The notes under the pieces are model-generated. The model searched no databases. It had not been told where the DNA came from and saw only the letters and a list, made by a program, of their open reading frames with translations. DNA of 35,970 nucleotides from Chitinophagaceae bacterium. Its GTDB lineage: Bacteria; Bacteroidota; Bacteroidia; Chitinophagales; Chitinophagaceae. Shown one piece after another: positions 22,328 to 31,159 of this stretch (positions within the stretch are counted from its first letter, which is position 1; every line of letters begins with the position of its first letter). The position numbers were made by a program, and so were the translations under genes. The stretch covers positions 1 through 35,970 of the forward strand of contig CANFKE010000041.1 in NCBI GenBank assembly GCA_947447465.1. The letters run 5' to 3'.

Positions 22328-22466
22328 AGGTATCCTAAAGCCATCATTCAGTGTCTCTGTAATTCACGACCTTGAGATAGTCAAAGGAGAGGGGGGCATT
22401 TCTTTAGAGTTGACTTTGGGGAATTCTCAGATCAACACATCAATTCTTGAAAGAGGCTAACTGACA
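22328..22466. other. Non-coding stretch between gene ends
   Basis: No gene, promoter or terminator is recognised here. Open frames are short on both strands. It separates the REP-like repeat from the terminator of the minus-strand SGNH gene. Confidence 0.5.
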
Positions 22467-22495
22467 TAAAAAATCCCGCTCTGTAGGAGCGGGAT
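22467..22495 (-). terminator. Terminator of FadL-SGNH operon
   Basis: Stem ATCCCGCTC (22473-22481) with GAGCGGGAT (22487-22495), loop of five, followed on the minus strand by a run of T (22467-22473 read as A on the plus strand). Confidence 0.9.
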
Positions 22496-22523
22496 CTTCA
22501 TTTGATATTATGTAGTGTGTGTA

Positions 22524-23903
22524 TTAAAAATCGCCAGGGAAAAGAATACCTCTGTACTTGTTCACATTTACCGGTGGAATGGTAGAGTGATACTTAGCAT
22601 TGATGGTCTCGATGATCTTGTTGGCAATGATGGCATAACCACGTGGGTTAAGATGAACACCATCAAGAGAGAAAGCACCGCCGGTTACATACTGAGAATT
22701 GTACTTAACACCGTTATAAACAATACCAGATTCGATAGTGCTCATGTAGCTGTACATATCAACGAGCGCAAGGTTGTTGCGGAATGCATAACCAGCGATC
22801 TTTTCATTGAAACGAGTAGTAGCGTTCTTGATGTTCTGTATCTCTTCAGTAGTCAATACATACTGCTGAGGGATAGCCTTGTAGCTGCCCCAACCTGCGC
22901 AAGTCAGAGAATCCTTAGGTGTAGTGAGCAAGATCAATTCGCCCGGTACTGCCTGCCTGAGGTTACCCAGATTGTCTCTTACAATGAAATAGTTAGCACC
23001 CAAAGTGAAGACATATTTCAAAGTATTAGAGTAGAAAGCAGTCAGAGAATCTGCCTGAGACTGGCGGGTAAGCACCAGGCCATTAGCAGGGATAGTAGTG
23101 AAGAAAGGGATCTTAGTGATATCCGGAATGTTGATCAATGCACCCTTAGCACCTGTGCTGATAGCAGTTGCTACTGCACGACCGTAGTTAGTATCAAATA
23201 CCGGAGTTGGTGTAATATCATTTCTGTTGTAGAAATTAGGGATAGGAGGTAATGCGTTACCAGAACCATCGCCCTGTCCGCCAGCGGTAGCATAACCCAA
23301 CACGTCGTTAGCACCCAGCCACATAGTAAAGAAAGTAGGGTGCAAATTGCTTACCCTGTATTCCAGTTCGTTCTGTGGAGTTCCTGTTGAAGGCGCGTTG
23401 TAGAAACGAGCTGCATAAGGATTTACAGCGCCGTAAGAAACGAAGCTATAGTCAGCGATACGGATACCCGGAACCGCGATGTTGTTGATCTGTCCGTTAG
23501 GACCAGGGCTCACATATCTTGCAGCATCCTGAGCATCGGCAGAGAAATAGGAAAGATCTATTGGTGAAAGCGAAGTATCTCCGTTGCAACCATAAGTCAT
23601 AGCCAATTCCTTGCGAGCAGATGGATAACCCATATCGCCGTGCAGCAAAGGTTGGTAGAAATTGCCCTGCGCGCCACGGTCTGCTATAAGTGCAAACTGT
23701 TCGAACAATCTTTCAGGATATGAATTTAGCTGACCGGTAACATACAAGCTGTTATCAGCGTAACCAGCAGTAAGAGAGTTTCCTATTGCCAGATAGCTTC
23801 TGAAGTCCGCATCACCTGCAGTAGGTGGTACTGTAATATTTACACTGGGTTTGCAGGCAGTAAAAAGACAAGCTAAAGCCCCGAATATATATAGTTTTTT
23901 CAT
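22524..23903 (-). CDS. SGNH/GDSL-hydrolase lipoprotein
   Basis: A 459 aa lipoprotein (MKKLYIFGALACLFTAC, lipobox Cys17). Block I is AIGNSLTAGYADN with nucleophile Ser43, block III is GANDVL, and block V is DGVHLNPRGYAIIAN with the catalytic Asp and His, so all SGNH blocks but a standard Gly block II are visible. It would hydrolyse esters (lipids or acylated glycans) at the outer membrane. Insertions between blocks make it longer than minimal family members. It lies 11 bases behind a FadL-like porin gene on the same strand, in the same operon; the pair suggests lipid or hydrocarbon ester hydrolysis coupled to uptake. Confidence 0.93.
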   Translation of the reverse strand: MKKLYIFGALACLFTACKPSVNITVPPTAGDADFRSYLAIGNSLTAGYADNSLYVTGQLNSYPERLFEQFALIADRGAQGNFYQPLLHGDMGYPSARKELAMTYGCNGDTSLSPIDLSYFSADAQDAARYVSPGPNGQINNIAVPGIRIADYSFVSYGAVNPYAARFYNAPSTGTPQNELEYRVSNLHPTFFTMWLGANDVLGYATAGGQGDGSGNALPPIPNFYNRNDITPTPVFDTNYGRAVATAISTGAKGALINIPDITKIPFFTTIPANGLVLTRQSQADSLTAFYSNTLKYVFTLGANYFIVRDNLGNLRQAVPGELILLTTPKDSLTCAGWGSYKAIPQQYVLTTEEIQNIKNATTRFNEKIAGYAFRNNLALVDMYSYMSTIESGIVYNGVKYNSQYVTGGAFSLDGVHLNPRGYAIIANKIIETINAKYHSTIPPVNVNKYRGILFPGDF

Positions 23904-23914
23904 CTTTCGTTTAA

Positions 23915-25144
23915 TTAGAAGTTGTAATAAATACCAATACCTGGTGTGATAGCCTGAGTCCAGAATGTACCGCCGAAACCAGCGAAGTCGTAAGTAGTGT
24001 TACGCTTAGGAGTGGTTACGAATTCACAAGCAGCAAGGATAGTGAATCTTTTGATCGGCTTAACTGCAGCACCCATAGTGATAACGATGTGGTCTGCATC
24101 CGGAAGATCAGGAGAAACATAGCCGTTAACAACCGGAGTAGGATCATAAGCACCGCCAGCCATTACAGAAACGATCTTGCTGATCTTGTAATTAGCACCC
24201 AAACGAGTGGTAAGTGTATTGCGGTAATGACGCGGAGCGTGGTTGTCTTGCAAAGAAGTAGTGTGCTCAGCGAAATTGATCCTCAAAGAATCGTAAGAAT
24301 TCCAACCTGTGTAGTTGAGGTCCAACTGAAGTGTAAGGCGCTCATTGTTAAGCGGCTTTATTGCAAAACCTATAGAAGCAACCTGCGGTAAAGGCAGGAA
24401 TGTTTCGAAACGAGTGTTAGGGAAGCTGCTGCGCAGAGAAGAAGGAACGTTGAAATTAGCAGAACCACCGCCGATGTTCATTGTTACCTGAGAGCGGTAA
24501 GTCAGACCGACTTGAAAACGCTCGCTGAACTTCATTTGCAAACCTGCGTTGAAACCTACGCCGTTAGCATTGCCATGAAGTGTAAGCGTTCCTGCTTCTT
24601 CATAAGAGTTCTGAACAGGGAGTGCCTGTTTGAAATCGAATGTTCCAGTAGCATAGATCAGACCGAGACCACCCGAAAGGAAGTTGGAGAAGCGGTAGCT
24701 GATAGTAGGCTGGAAGAAGAAAGACTTAAGTTCGATAGACTGAACGATATATTTACCGATCCAGTTGTCGTCCCATTTAAGGCCTGAACCAAATGGTGTA
24801 TAGATACCCAATCCCAGACCTACGCGGCTACCTTCTCTAACAGGGCCACCAACATAAATATTGAAAGGAGTAAAAGTTTGTTTTTCAGATCTTGTAGAGC
24901 CCAGATAATAATTACCGTAAGCTGTAGAAGGCATTATGCCAAGTATGCTACCATATACCTGAATACCCTTAAGGCGAGAAAGACCGCCCGGATTGTAAAA
25001 AATGGTAGATGCATCCCAGGGCATTGCAGTTCCTGTACCGCCCATAGCGAGCTGCCTGATACCTTGCAGATTTAACTGGTAACCTGCTCCGATAGAGCTG
25101 AAGGAAGCCAGTACCATTGATGCCGCCAATAAGTGTTTCTTCAT
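23915..25144 (-). CDS. FadL/OmpP1/TodX-family outer-membrane transport protein
   Basis: A 409 aa outer-membrane beta-barrel for hydrophobic substrates. After the signal peptide (MKKHLLAASMVLASFSSIGAGYQLN) the family opening GIRQLAMGGTGTAMPWDASTIFYNPGGLSRLKG is exact for the OmpP1/FadL N-terminal plug and NPA-like box. Alternating beta strands continue to the C-terminal aromatic end GIGIYYNF, typical of barrel signals. It is first in an operon with the SGNH lipase. Likely imports long-chain fatty acids or similar. A promoter element lies about 100 bases upstream. Confidence 0.95.
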   Translation of the reverse strand: MKKHLLAASMVLASFSSIGAGYQLNLQGIRQLAMGGTGTAMPWDASTIFYNPGGLSRLKGIQVYGSILGIMPSTAYGNYYLGSTRSEKQTFTPFNIYVGGPVREGSRVGLGLGIYTPFGSGLKWDDNWIGKYIVQSIELKSFFFQPTISYRFSNFLSGGLGLIYATGTFDFKQALPVQNSYEEAGTLTLHGNANGVGFNAGLQMKFSERFQVGLTYRSQVTMNIGGGSANFNVPSSLRSSFPNTRFETFLPLPQVASIGFAIKPLNNERLTLQLDLNYTGWNSYDSLRINFAEHTTSLQDNHAPRHYRNTLTTRLGANYKISKIVSVMAGGAYDPTPVVNGYVSPDLPDADHIVITMGAAVKPIKRFTILAACEFVTTPKRNTTYDFAGFGGTFWTQAITPGIGIYYNF

Positions 25145-25251
25145 AAACCGAATTTGTTATATAATAGCTTTTGTTTGTCGGCAGGTAGCCAACTAATCGC
25201 GTAAGGTATGGCGAAATATTTATTTAACCAAGCAGCTTACGGAAATCTGTA

Positions 25252-25259
25252 CAAATATA
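25252..25259 (-). promoter_or_regulatory. -7 element of FadL-SGNH operon
   Basis: On the minus strand TATATTTG fits TAnnTTTG, giving a leader near 100 nt to the ATG at 25144. TTTG at 25271-25274 is too close for a normal -33 box. Confidence 0.45.
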
Positions 25260-25358
25260 GGTGAAGGTTTCAAATTAATATAGTGTGTGCGCATGAAAGT
25301 TGTTGAGCCTGATACCCAGTAAAATTCAGCTAATATGAGCAGCCGCAAACACATATAA

Positions 25359-26054
25359 TTAAACTGCTATGCCGATGGTGGCGATACTGATGGCCACACC
25401 CTTTGCTTCCATCAGTGCCAATGCACAGGCTTCGAGAGTAGCGCCGGTGGTGAGTACATCGTCTATTAATAATATATGCTTTCCTTCTATGCGTTGTTTT
25501 TGAGTTATCCGGAAAGCACCTGCCATATTTTCTACCCGTTCACTGCGGGATTTACTGGTCTGACTTTCGGTATTTCGAGTACGTATCAACACATCGGTCA
25601 TCATATCTATACCAATGGATTGAGCCATCCCTTGGCCTAAGAGCATGGTCTGGTTGAAACCGCGCTTTGCCAGCTTGTCGGGATGTAGTGGTACGGGTAT
25701 GATCGCGTCGATCTCGTTGATCCATGCAGCGTCTTTAAGGTTCTGCCCGAATTTTTTACCCAAATAAGTACCAATTTCCTGTTTGCCTGCATATTTTAAT
25801 CTGTGCAGTAAATGTTGCAGTAATCCGTCGTCTGTAAAATAGGCATAAGTGGCAGCATATCTATATGGCACACGACCGGCAAACCTCAATCCGGTTTCGT
25901 TATCGGGAATCTTGTAATTGTTCGTTTCCGGCAATAATGACGCGCAGCTGATACAGAGTATCTGTTCATTGGTCACTAATTGCTTGCTGCATCCCTCACA
26001 GATATGGGGATAAAACAAATGAGCTATTCCTTCTATCAGTTGGTGAAGAAGCAT
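25359..26054 (-). CDS. comF: ComF-family phosphoribosyltransferase-like protein
   Basis: A 231 aa protein of the ComF/GntX family, linked in other bacteria to DNA uptake. It has a zinc-ribbon-like pair CEGC...CISC near the N-terminus and the PRPP-binding motif ILLIDDVLTTGATLEAC in the C-terminal third, with ARG-like RGFNQTMLLGQ upstream. The frame continues to 26210, but a well-spaced promoter on this strand (26078-26109) lies inside that extension and only ATG 26054 (MLLHQLIEGIAHLFYPHICEGC) matches family length; the longer start is rejected. Divergently arranged to the NDH-2 gene. Confidence 0.93.
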   Translation of the reverse strand: MLLHQLIEGIAHLFYPHICEGCSKQLVTNEQILCISCASLLPETNNYKIPDNETGLRFAGRVPYRYAATYAYFTDDGLLQHLLHRLKYAGKQEIGTYLGKKFGQNLKDAAWINEIDAIIPVPLHPDKLAKRGFNQTMLLGQGMAQSIGIDMMTDVLIRTRNTESQTSKSRSERVENMAGAFRITQKQRIEGKHILLIDDVLTTGATLEACALALMEAKGVAISIATIGIAV

Positions 26055-26077
26055 GGTGAAAAGATGGAGTGGGTAAC

Positions 26078-26109
26078 CAAATTTAGGATGCCGGGGTGTA
26101 AAAATCAAA
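26078..26109 (-). promoter_or_regulatory. Promoter of comF-family gene
   Basis: Minus strand TTTG (26109-26106), 20-nt spacer, TAAATTTG (26085-26078). Both boxes are exact, leader about 17-19 nt. This fixes the comF start. Confidence 0.8.
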
Positions 26110-26199
26110 AACAGGGCTGAGGCATTGGTAATTAAAATATATAGTTTGGGCAAGAGGGATGTATGAGGAACTGCAATAATGATGGCGCGTGTTTTATGG

Positions 26200-26207
26200 T
26201 AGTTTTG
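26200..26207 (+). promoter_or_regulatory. -7 element of NDH-2 gene
   Basis: TAGTTTTG fits TAnnTTTG, 21 bases before ATG 26228. No clear -33 box. Confidence 0.55.
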
Positions 26208-26227
26208 CATAATGAATCATCGGAATT

Positions 26228-27550
26228 ATGACAAAAACAATTGTAATAATAGGAGCCGGCTTTGCAGGATTGCAATTAGCCAGGCGGTTAAAGAATGAGG
26301 GATATAATATCATCATCACAGACCAGTACAATTTTCACCAGTTCCAACCTTTATTATATCAGGTAGCCACTGCAAGATTAGAACCCAGTGCTATTTCATT
26401 TCCCCTTCGAAAAGTATTTCAGAACAGAAAAGATGTTCATGTAAGGATCACCAAAGTGAATCGTATAGATACGGCAGCCCGACAAGTGATCACACAGGAT
26501 GGTACATTTAATTATGACTATCTGGTAATAGCAACAGGTTGTACCTCTAACTTTTTTGGCAATAAGCAGATAGAGCAATATGCTTATCCGATGAAATCGA
26601 CGAATGAAGCCATAGCCCTGCGTAACCGCATATTGTTGAATTTTGAAGATGCGCTGAATGCTACAGAGGAAGAGCTGGAAGAAATAATGAACATAGTGGT
26701 TGTGGGAGGTGGTGCTACAGGTGTGGAATTGGCCGGATCACTGGCGGAGATGAAAAAGAATGTATTGCCCAGAGATTACCATGATATGGACTTTTCTAAG
26801 CTGACGGTATATTTACTGGAAGGGGCAGGACATACGCTACAGAATATGAGTAGCGCATCTCAGGCACGCTCTCAGGAATATCTGGAAAGCATGGGTGTGA
26901 AAATACTATTGAATACAGTGGTAGAAAATTATGACGGACATGTAGTGCAGTTGAAGAATGGAGAGACGATAAGGACCCGAAATCTGATATGGACAGCGGG
27001 CGTAAAAGGCAATGTGCCTGAAGGTATCCCTGAAACATCTATAGTAAGGGGAAATAGAATAAGGGTAGATGAGATGAACCGGGTAGAGGGATTGGAGCAA
27101 GTATTTGCGTTGGGGGATATTGCGTACATGGAAACGAAAGAATGGCCTAAAGGACATGCTCAGCTTGCGAATGTGGCCAATAATCAGGCAAAAAACCTAG
27201 CGAAGAATTTTGTCAGAATGCTGAAGGGGCAGCCGCTTCAACCATTCACCTATAAAAATCCGGGTACGATGGCGACTGTTGGTAAACGTAAAGCAGTTGT
27301 AGATCTGCCATTTATGAGTTTTCAAGGTCGTATGGCATGGTTTACCTGGATGTTTTTGCACCTGATGCTGATACTGAGTGTGAAAAACAAGCTGATGATC
27401 TTCATTAACTGGGCGATCAGCTATTTTACCAATGATACTACACTGAGGTTGATACTCTTGCCGACAGAAAAAGAAGTAGAGCAAGCAGAAGTGCATAACG
27501 GGATAAACAGCAGAGATGTATTGCCGTTGCCGGTGAATAATGCAGCCTGA
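26228..27550 (+). CDS. ndh: Type II NADH:quinone oxidoreductase (NDH-2)
   Basis: A 440 aa membrane-associated flavoprotein that passes electrons from NADH to quinone without proton pumping. FAD-binding GAGFAGLQLARRL is at residues 9-21, NADH-binding VVVGGGATGVELAGSLAEM around 157-175, LIWTAGVKG and VFALGDIAYM complete the flavin site, and PKGHAQLANVANNQAKNLAKN carries the AQxxxNQ-like quinone-site motif. The C-terminal region (WFTWMFLHLMLILSVKNKLMIFINWAISYF) is an amphipathic membrane anchor. Start ATG 26228 begins directly with the first beta strand. Monocistronic, with a terminator after the stop. Confidence 0.96.
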   Translation: MTKTIVIIGAGFAGLQLARRLKNEGYNIIITDQYNFHQFQPLLYQVATARLEPSAISFPLRKVFQNRKDVHVRITKVNRIDTAARQVITQDGTFNYDYLVIATGCTSNFFGNKQIEQYAYPMKSTNEAIALRNRILLNFEDALNATEEELEEIMNIVVVGGGATGVELAGSLAEMKKNVLPRDYHDMDFSKLTVYLLEGAGHTLQNMSSASQARSQEYLESMGVKILLNTVVENYDGHVVQLKNGETIRTRNLIWTAGVKGNVPEGIPETSIVRGNRIRVDEMNRVEGLEQVFALGDIAYMETKEWPKGHAQLANVANNQAKNLAKNFVRMLKGQPLQPFTYKNPGTMATVGKRKAVVDLPFMSFQGRMAWFTWMFLHLMLILSVKNKLMIFINWAISYFTNDTTLRLILLPTEKEVEQAEVHNGINSRDVLPLPVNNAA

Positions 27551-27569
27551 AAATGAAATAATAACTGGG

Positions 27570-27593
27570 GCCCGCGAAATGCGGGCTTTTTGT
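27570..27593 (+). terminator. Terminator after NDH-2 gene
   Basis: GCCCGC (27570-27575) and GCGGGC (27581-27586), loop GAAAT, followed by TTTTTG. Confidence 0.9.
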
Positions 27594-27689
27594 TTTCAGT
27601 AAGTGAAACTTTCAGCCAATTCAGCATAATGCAGTATTTTGGCATTGAAAATGCTATAAATTAGTTTTCAATCATTACACATACACACG

Positions 27690-28853
27690 ATGGCACAAAA
27701 CATACTGGTCATAGACGACGAAAGGGCAATACGTAAGGCGCTGACAGAAATACTCACCTTTGAAGGATTTACTGTAGAAGAAGCAGCAGATGGAGAAGAG
27801 GGTATAAAAAAGATAAAAGAGAATAATTACGACTGCATACTCTGCGATATAAAGATGCCGAAGAAGGATGGGCTTGAGGTATTGCAGTTTGCCAAGGAAG
27901 AAAAACCTGATGTTCCGTTCATTGTCATTTCCGGACATGGAAACATAGAGACCGCTGTTGAGGCCGTAAGGAAGGGAGCTTATGATTATATTTCCAAGCC
28001 ACCTGACCTGAACCGCCTGCTGATAACGTTGCGCAATGCCATGGATAAGAAAGTGCTGGTGGCAGAGACCAAGCAATTGCGTAAAAAGATAGCGAAGGGC
28101 GGTAGCGAAATGATAGGCAACAGCGAAGGCATACAGCGCATACAAGAGACGATAGCTAAAGTAGCCCCCACAGATGCGCGTGTATTGGTGACAGGTGAGA
28201 ATGGCGTGGGAAAAGAACTGGTGGCCAGAAAGATACATGAGTTAAGTAACCGTGCCAACGGCCCAATGATAGAGGTGAATTGCGCTGCAATACCATCTGA
28301 GCTGATAGAGAGCGAATTGTTCGGGCATGAGAAAGGTTCGTTCACATCTGCTATCAAACAGCGGTTGGGTAAGTTTGAACAAGCAAGTGGCGGCACTTTA
28401 TTTCTTGATGAGATAGGGGATATGAGTCATGATGCGCAGGCTAAGATGCTGCGAGCGCTGCAGGAAGGAAAGATAACCCGTGTAGGTGGAGAGAAAGAGA
28501 TAAAAGTAGATGTGCGCGTTATTGCCGCTACAAATAAAAACCTGCTGGAGGAAGTGGAAGCGAAAAGATTCCGCCTTGACCTTTATCATCGTCTGAGTGT
28601 GATATTGATACAGGTGCCATCGCTCAACGATCGCAGAGATGACATACCTATGCTGGTAGATCATTTTATGAAAGATCTGTGTGAGGAATACAAACAACCG
28701 GTGAAAGAAATAGATACAGATGCCATGAAGGCATTGCAACAATATAACTGGACAGGAAACATTCGTGAACTGCGTAATGTGGTAGAGCGCCTTATTATCT
28801 TATCTGATAAGAAGATAACTAAGAAGGACGTGGATAGTTATATACTGAAGTAG
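27690..28853 (+). CDS. NtrC-like sigma-54-type response regulator without DNA-binding domain
   Basis: A 387 aa cytoplasmic protein. The receiver domain (1-120) has the acidic pair D9/D10, phosphorylatable D53 (CDIKMP) and K103. The AAA+ domain has Walker A GENGVGKE (169-176), the sigma-54 contact loop as GSFTSA (216-221) rather than GAFTGA, and Walker B GGTLFLDEIG (235-244); the arginine-finger region RRDD and sensor II NIRELRN follow. The chain ends at YILK, just after the AAA+ lid, so the Fis-type helix-turn-helix present in NtrC is missing. I recall similar short regulators with a GAFTSA-like loop being conserved in Bacteroidota, so this is probably not a truncated pseudogene. No histidine kinase gene is adjacent. 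Confidence 0.94.
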   Translation: MAQNILVIDDERAIRKALTEILTFEGFTVEEAADGEEGIKKIKENNYDCILCDIKMPKKDGLEVLQFAKEEKPDVPFIVISGHGNIETAVEAVRKGAYDYISKPPDLNRLLITLRNAMDKKVLVAETKQLRKKIAKGGSEMIGNSEGIQRIQETIAKVAPTDARVLVTGENGVGKELVARKIHELSNRANGPMIEVNCAAIPSELIESELFGHEKGSFTSAIKQRLGKFEQASGGTLFLDEIGDMSHDAQAKMLRALQEGKITRVGGEKEIKVDVRVIAATNKNLLEEVEAKRFRLDLYHRLSVILIQVPSLNDRRDDIPMLVDHFMKDLCEEYKQPVKEIDTDAMKALQQYNWTGNIRELRNVVERLIILSDKKITKKDVDSYILK

Positions 28854-28870
28854 CAGCGCAAAAAAAAATT

Positions 28871-28907
28871 AAAGAGGCTTGATGGTCATTCATCAAGCCT
28901 CTTTTTT
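28871..28907. terminator. Bidirectional terminator
   Basis: AAAGAGGCTTGATG (28871-28884) pairs over 14 bp with 28891-28904, with T tract on the plus strand and A-rich sequence before, so it can serve the regulator gene (plus) and the convergent gene at 28955 (minus). Confidence 0.92.
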
Positions 28908-28954
28908 ATTGAGCAAGGTTCTTTGTTCAGCGTTAGTATCAATGTGATATTGTA

Positions 28955-29485
28955 TCAATCTCCCAGCATATTGTCATAAAAATCGAAGTAGGCATCGCCT
29001 CCGGCAAGCTCGGTACATTTAGCTATCACATCTTCCCGGTAATCATAATCATCTGCTTTTTCTTCATCCAGTAAAAACTCTGTAGTGGCTCTCCAGGCGG
29101 TCATCATAGCAGCTAAGAATTTTTTAGAATTAGCGGCGCAATATTGAATGATCTCATCCGTATCGGAATAGTCAACAACTACTATTTCATTGTTGCCCTT
29201 GCTGATGGCCATGAGGTCCAGTTCTACCTTGCCAAAGAAATAAAAACCTTCTGTTTCTCTGATCTCTTTATCAAAAGATATCATGCCGATCTCAACACTT
29301 GACATGTCATAGTTGGCTATGAGGTTGATGATCTCGTTGGCAGAATTCTTTGTTTTAGGGAGTACTTTATACTCATATCCTTTAGCTAACATTCCTGCAA
29401 ATTCATCAGGGAAGTCGGCATTTTTAAGATCTTCTTTGGTTACCGCGAAATCCTTTATCTGGTCAACAAATTCTGCTGCTGTCAT
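28955..29485 (-). CDS. SMI1/KNR4 (SUKH)-like protein
   Basis: A 176 aa acidic cytoplasmic protein without signal or membrane segments. The order FDEFAGMLAKGYEYKVLPKT-like helix and strand, then FYFFGKVELDLMAISKGNNEIVVVDYSDTDEIIQYCAANSKKFLAAMMTAW resembles the SUKH fold, whose members are often immunity proteins for polymorphic toxins. The match is to the general layout (FG..E, Ala-rich closing helix), not to a strict motif. No toxin gene is adjacent. Starts at ATG 29485; the REP-like repeat lies 60 bases upstream. Confidence 0.75.
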   Translation of the reverse strand: MTAAEFVDQIKDFAVTKEDLKNADFPDEFAGMLAKGYEYKVLPKTKNSANEIINLIANYDMSSVEIGMISFDKEIRETEGFYFFGKVELDLMAISKGNNEIVVVDYSDTDEIIQYCAANSKKFLAAMMTAWRATTEFLLDEEKADDYDYREDVIAKCTELAGGDAYFDFYDNMLGD

Positions 29486-29544
29486 TCTGTATTTTAGTTT
29501 TTGCCTACCCTGATATTATACTAGTAAAACAGGTCTGATTGCGA

Positions 29545-29576
29545 TTGTTGCGACCCTGACGGGCGCTCTATGAAAA
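29545..29576 (+). repeat. REP-like palindromic repeat, copy 2
   Basis: Matches the repeat at 22296-22327 in 27 of 32 positions. Here the centre pairs less well (GCGACC/GGGCGC). Confidence 0.65.
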
Positions 29577-29661
29577 GGGATAAATTAAAATCTACAAAGC
29601 TCTTGCACCTAACTGTGCAATGACATGTACTGATAAGGTCTTTGGTATGTAATGGTATTGT

Positions 29662-31011
29662 TTACTGTACTACAAACTTCTCTCTGCGGATATCGCTACC
29701 AGCGGTCACCTTCACAAAATAAGTTCCGGTAGCAAGGCCCTGCAGGCTCACCTTCGAAGCTTGGTTGGATGCAGCAATAGCATTTGTATGTACCGTTCTG
29801 CCTGTGACATCAACTACTAATAAAGCTGCGTCAACCTTTGTTGCCGGTAACTCTATTGTTATTGCACCATTGCTCGGGTTAGGGTAAACTTTAGGGGCAA
29901 ACTGATCGAGAGTGATCTGTTGCTCTACACCAGTAGCAATATCAATAACCCGAATGACATTGTTGATCTCGTCGGTAATATAGATGCGGCCTGTGCTGCT
30001 GACGGCTACACCGTATGGTCCTGCCATGTTGGCCAGCCGCGCATTGCCTCCATCGCCACTGTAGCCTGAGGTACCTGAGCCTGCGTAGGTGCTGATAATG
30101 CCACTTGGGGTAACTTTTCTGACCACATGATTATTGAAGTCGGCAATATATAAGTTGCCCGATCTGTCTGTAGCTACTTCGGTTGGAGCATTGAGCTTTG
30201 CTTTATATCCATAGCCGCCATCGCCGCTATATCCCGGTGTGTCGCAGCCTGCATAAGTATTGATGATGCCACCCGTGTTGATGCGTCTGATGGCTGAATT
30301 GCCCTGATCGACAATAAAGATATTACCTGCGCTATCTACTATAACTCCTTTAGGAAAGTTAAGGCTGGCAATGATAGCAGAATAGCCATTGCCTGTATAT
30401 CCCGGGGTGCCATCGCCTGCTATTGTTGTGATGCGACCACCTGTATCTATTTTACGCACTGCATGATTATATACATCTGCAATGTAAATATTTCCTTTGT
30501 GGTCGGTAGCAACACCTGATGGGGAGTTGAGTTGAGCGCTGACCGCAGGCCCCAGATCGCCCCAATAGCCTGCCACACCTGTGCCTGCAATAGTAGAAAT
30601 GATGCCAGATGTGTTGACCTTGCGGATCATATTATTGGCATCGTCGGTAATGATGATATTGCCGGTGTCGTCTATAGCTACACTTGTGGGTTGATTGATG
30701 TTGGCAGCGGTGGCAGGTCCGCCATTGCCGCTGAATCCTGCTGTGCCGGTTCCTGCAACAGTAGATATGATACCCGCAGCATTGACTTTTCGGACGACCG
30801 AATTGCCTATCTCACAGAAGTAAACATTGCCTGCATTGTCGCAGGCGATACCTGCAGGTGCGAAGCACTGTGCAGAAAGTGCGGCATTGCCATCGCCTGA
30901 ATAACCACTGGTATGGTTGCCTGCAAAGGGATTTATAGTTTGTGCATGAAGACCTGTTGCCGACAAGCCTGCAATGAAGAACAGGGATAAGGAACTGATA
31001 AAGTTTTTCAT
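29662..31011 (-). CDS. Secreted NHL-repeat beta-propeller protein with T9SS sorting domain
   Basis: A 449 aa exported protein. The signal peptide MKNFISSLSLFFIAGLSATGLHAQ is followed by six NHL blades of 56 residues, each of the form AGxGTxGYSGDGGxAxxAxLNxPxGVAxDxxGNIYIADxxNHxVRKVxxxGIIST, giving a six-bladed propeller. Residues about 378-449 form a type A Por/T9SS sorting domain (VYPNPSNGAITIELPAT ... GLATGTYFVKV ... REKFVVQ). The frame is open to 31050, but ATG 31011 gives the signal peptide. Extracellular binding role likely; ligand unknown. Similar NHL/T9SS proteins are frequent in gliding and polymer-degrading Bacteroidota. Confidence 0.93.
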   Translation of the reverse strand: MKNFISSLSLFFIAGLSATGLHAQTINPFAGNHTSGYSGDGNAALSAQCFAPAGIACDNAGNVYFCEIGNSVVRKVNAAGIISTVAGTGTAGFSGNGGPATAANINQPTSVAIDDTGNIIITDDANNMIRKVNTSGIISTIAGTGVAGYWGDLGPAVSAQLNSPSGVATDHKGNIYIADVYNHAVRKIDTGGRITTIAGDGTPGYTGNGYSAIIASLNFPKGVIVDSAGNIFIVDQGNSAIRRINTGGIINTYAGCDTPGYSGDGGYGYKAKLNAPTEVATDRSGNLYIADFNNHVVRKVTPSGIISTYAGSGTSGYSGDGGNARLANMAGPYGVAVSSTGRIYITDEINNVIRVIDIATGVEQQITLDQFAPKVYPNPSNGAITIELPATKVDAALLVVDVTGRTVHTNAIAASNQASKVSLQGLATGTYFVKVTAGSDIRREKFVVQ

Positions 31012-31065
31012 GAAATTTTGATTTTGATCTTTGATATGGAAATAGGTCATTGATGTGTGTTATTA

Positions 31066-31073
31066 CAAATTTA
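31066..31073 (-). promoter_or_regulatory. -7 element of NHL-repeat gene
   Basis: Minus strand TAAATTTG fits TAnnTTTG, leader near 50 nt. A TTTA at 31097-31100 is 23 bases further upstream, too far for a standard -33 box. Confidence 0.5.
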
Positions 31074-31159
31074 CGAAATACAGTTCAGGTAATCGTTAAA
31101 ACTTATATCAATGTCAACAACTATCCGGTGCTCAATTGTATGCGATGGGTAATAGTTCT

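Noticed and set aside
22515..23252. 245-aa plus-strand open frame opposite the SGNH gene
   Set aside because: Antisense to the catalytic lipase gene; no conserved motifs or start signals.
26055..26210. Longer N-terminus for the ComF protein
   Set aside because: A well-formed promoter on the same strand lies inside it, and family length matches the ATG at 26054.
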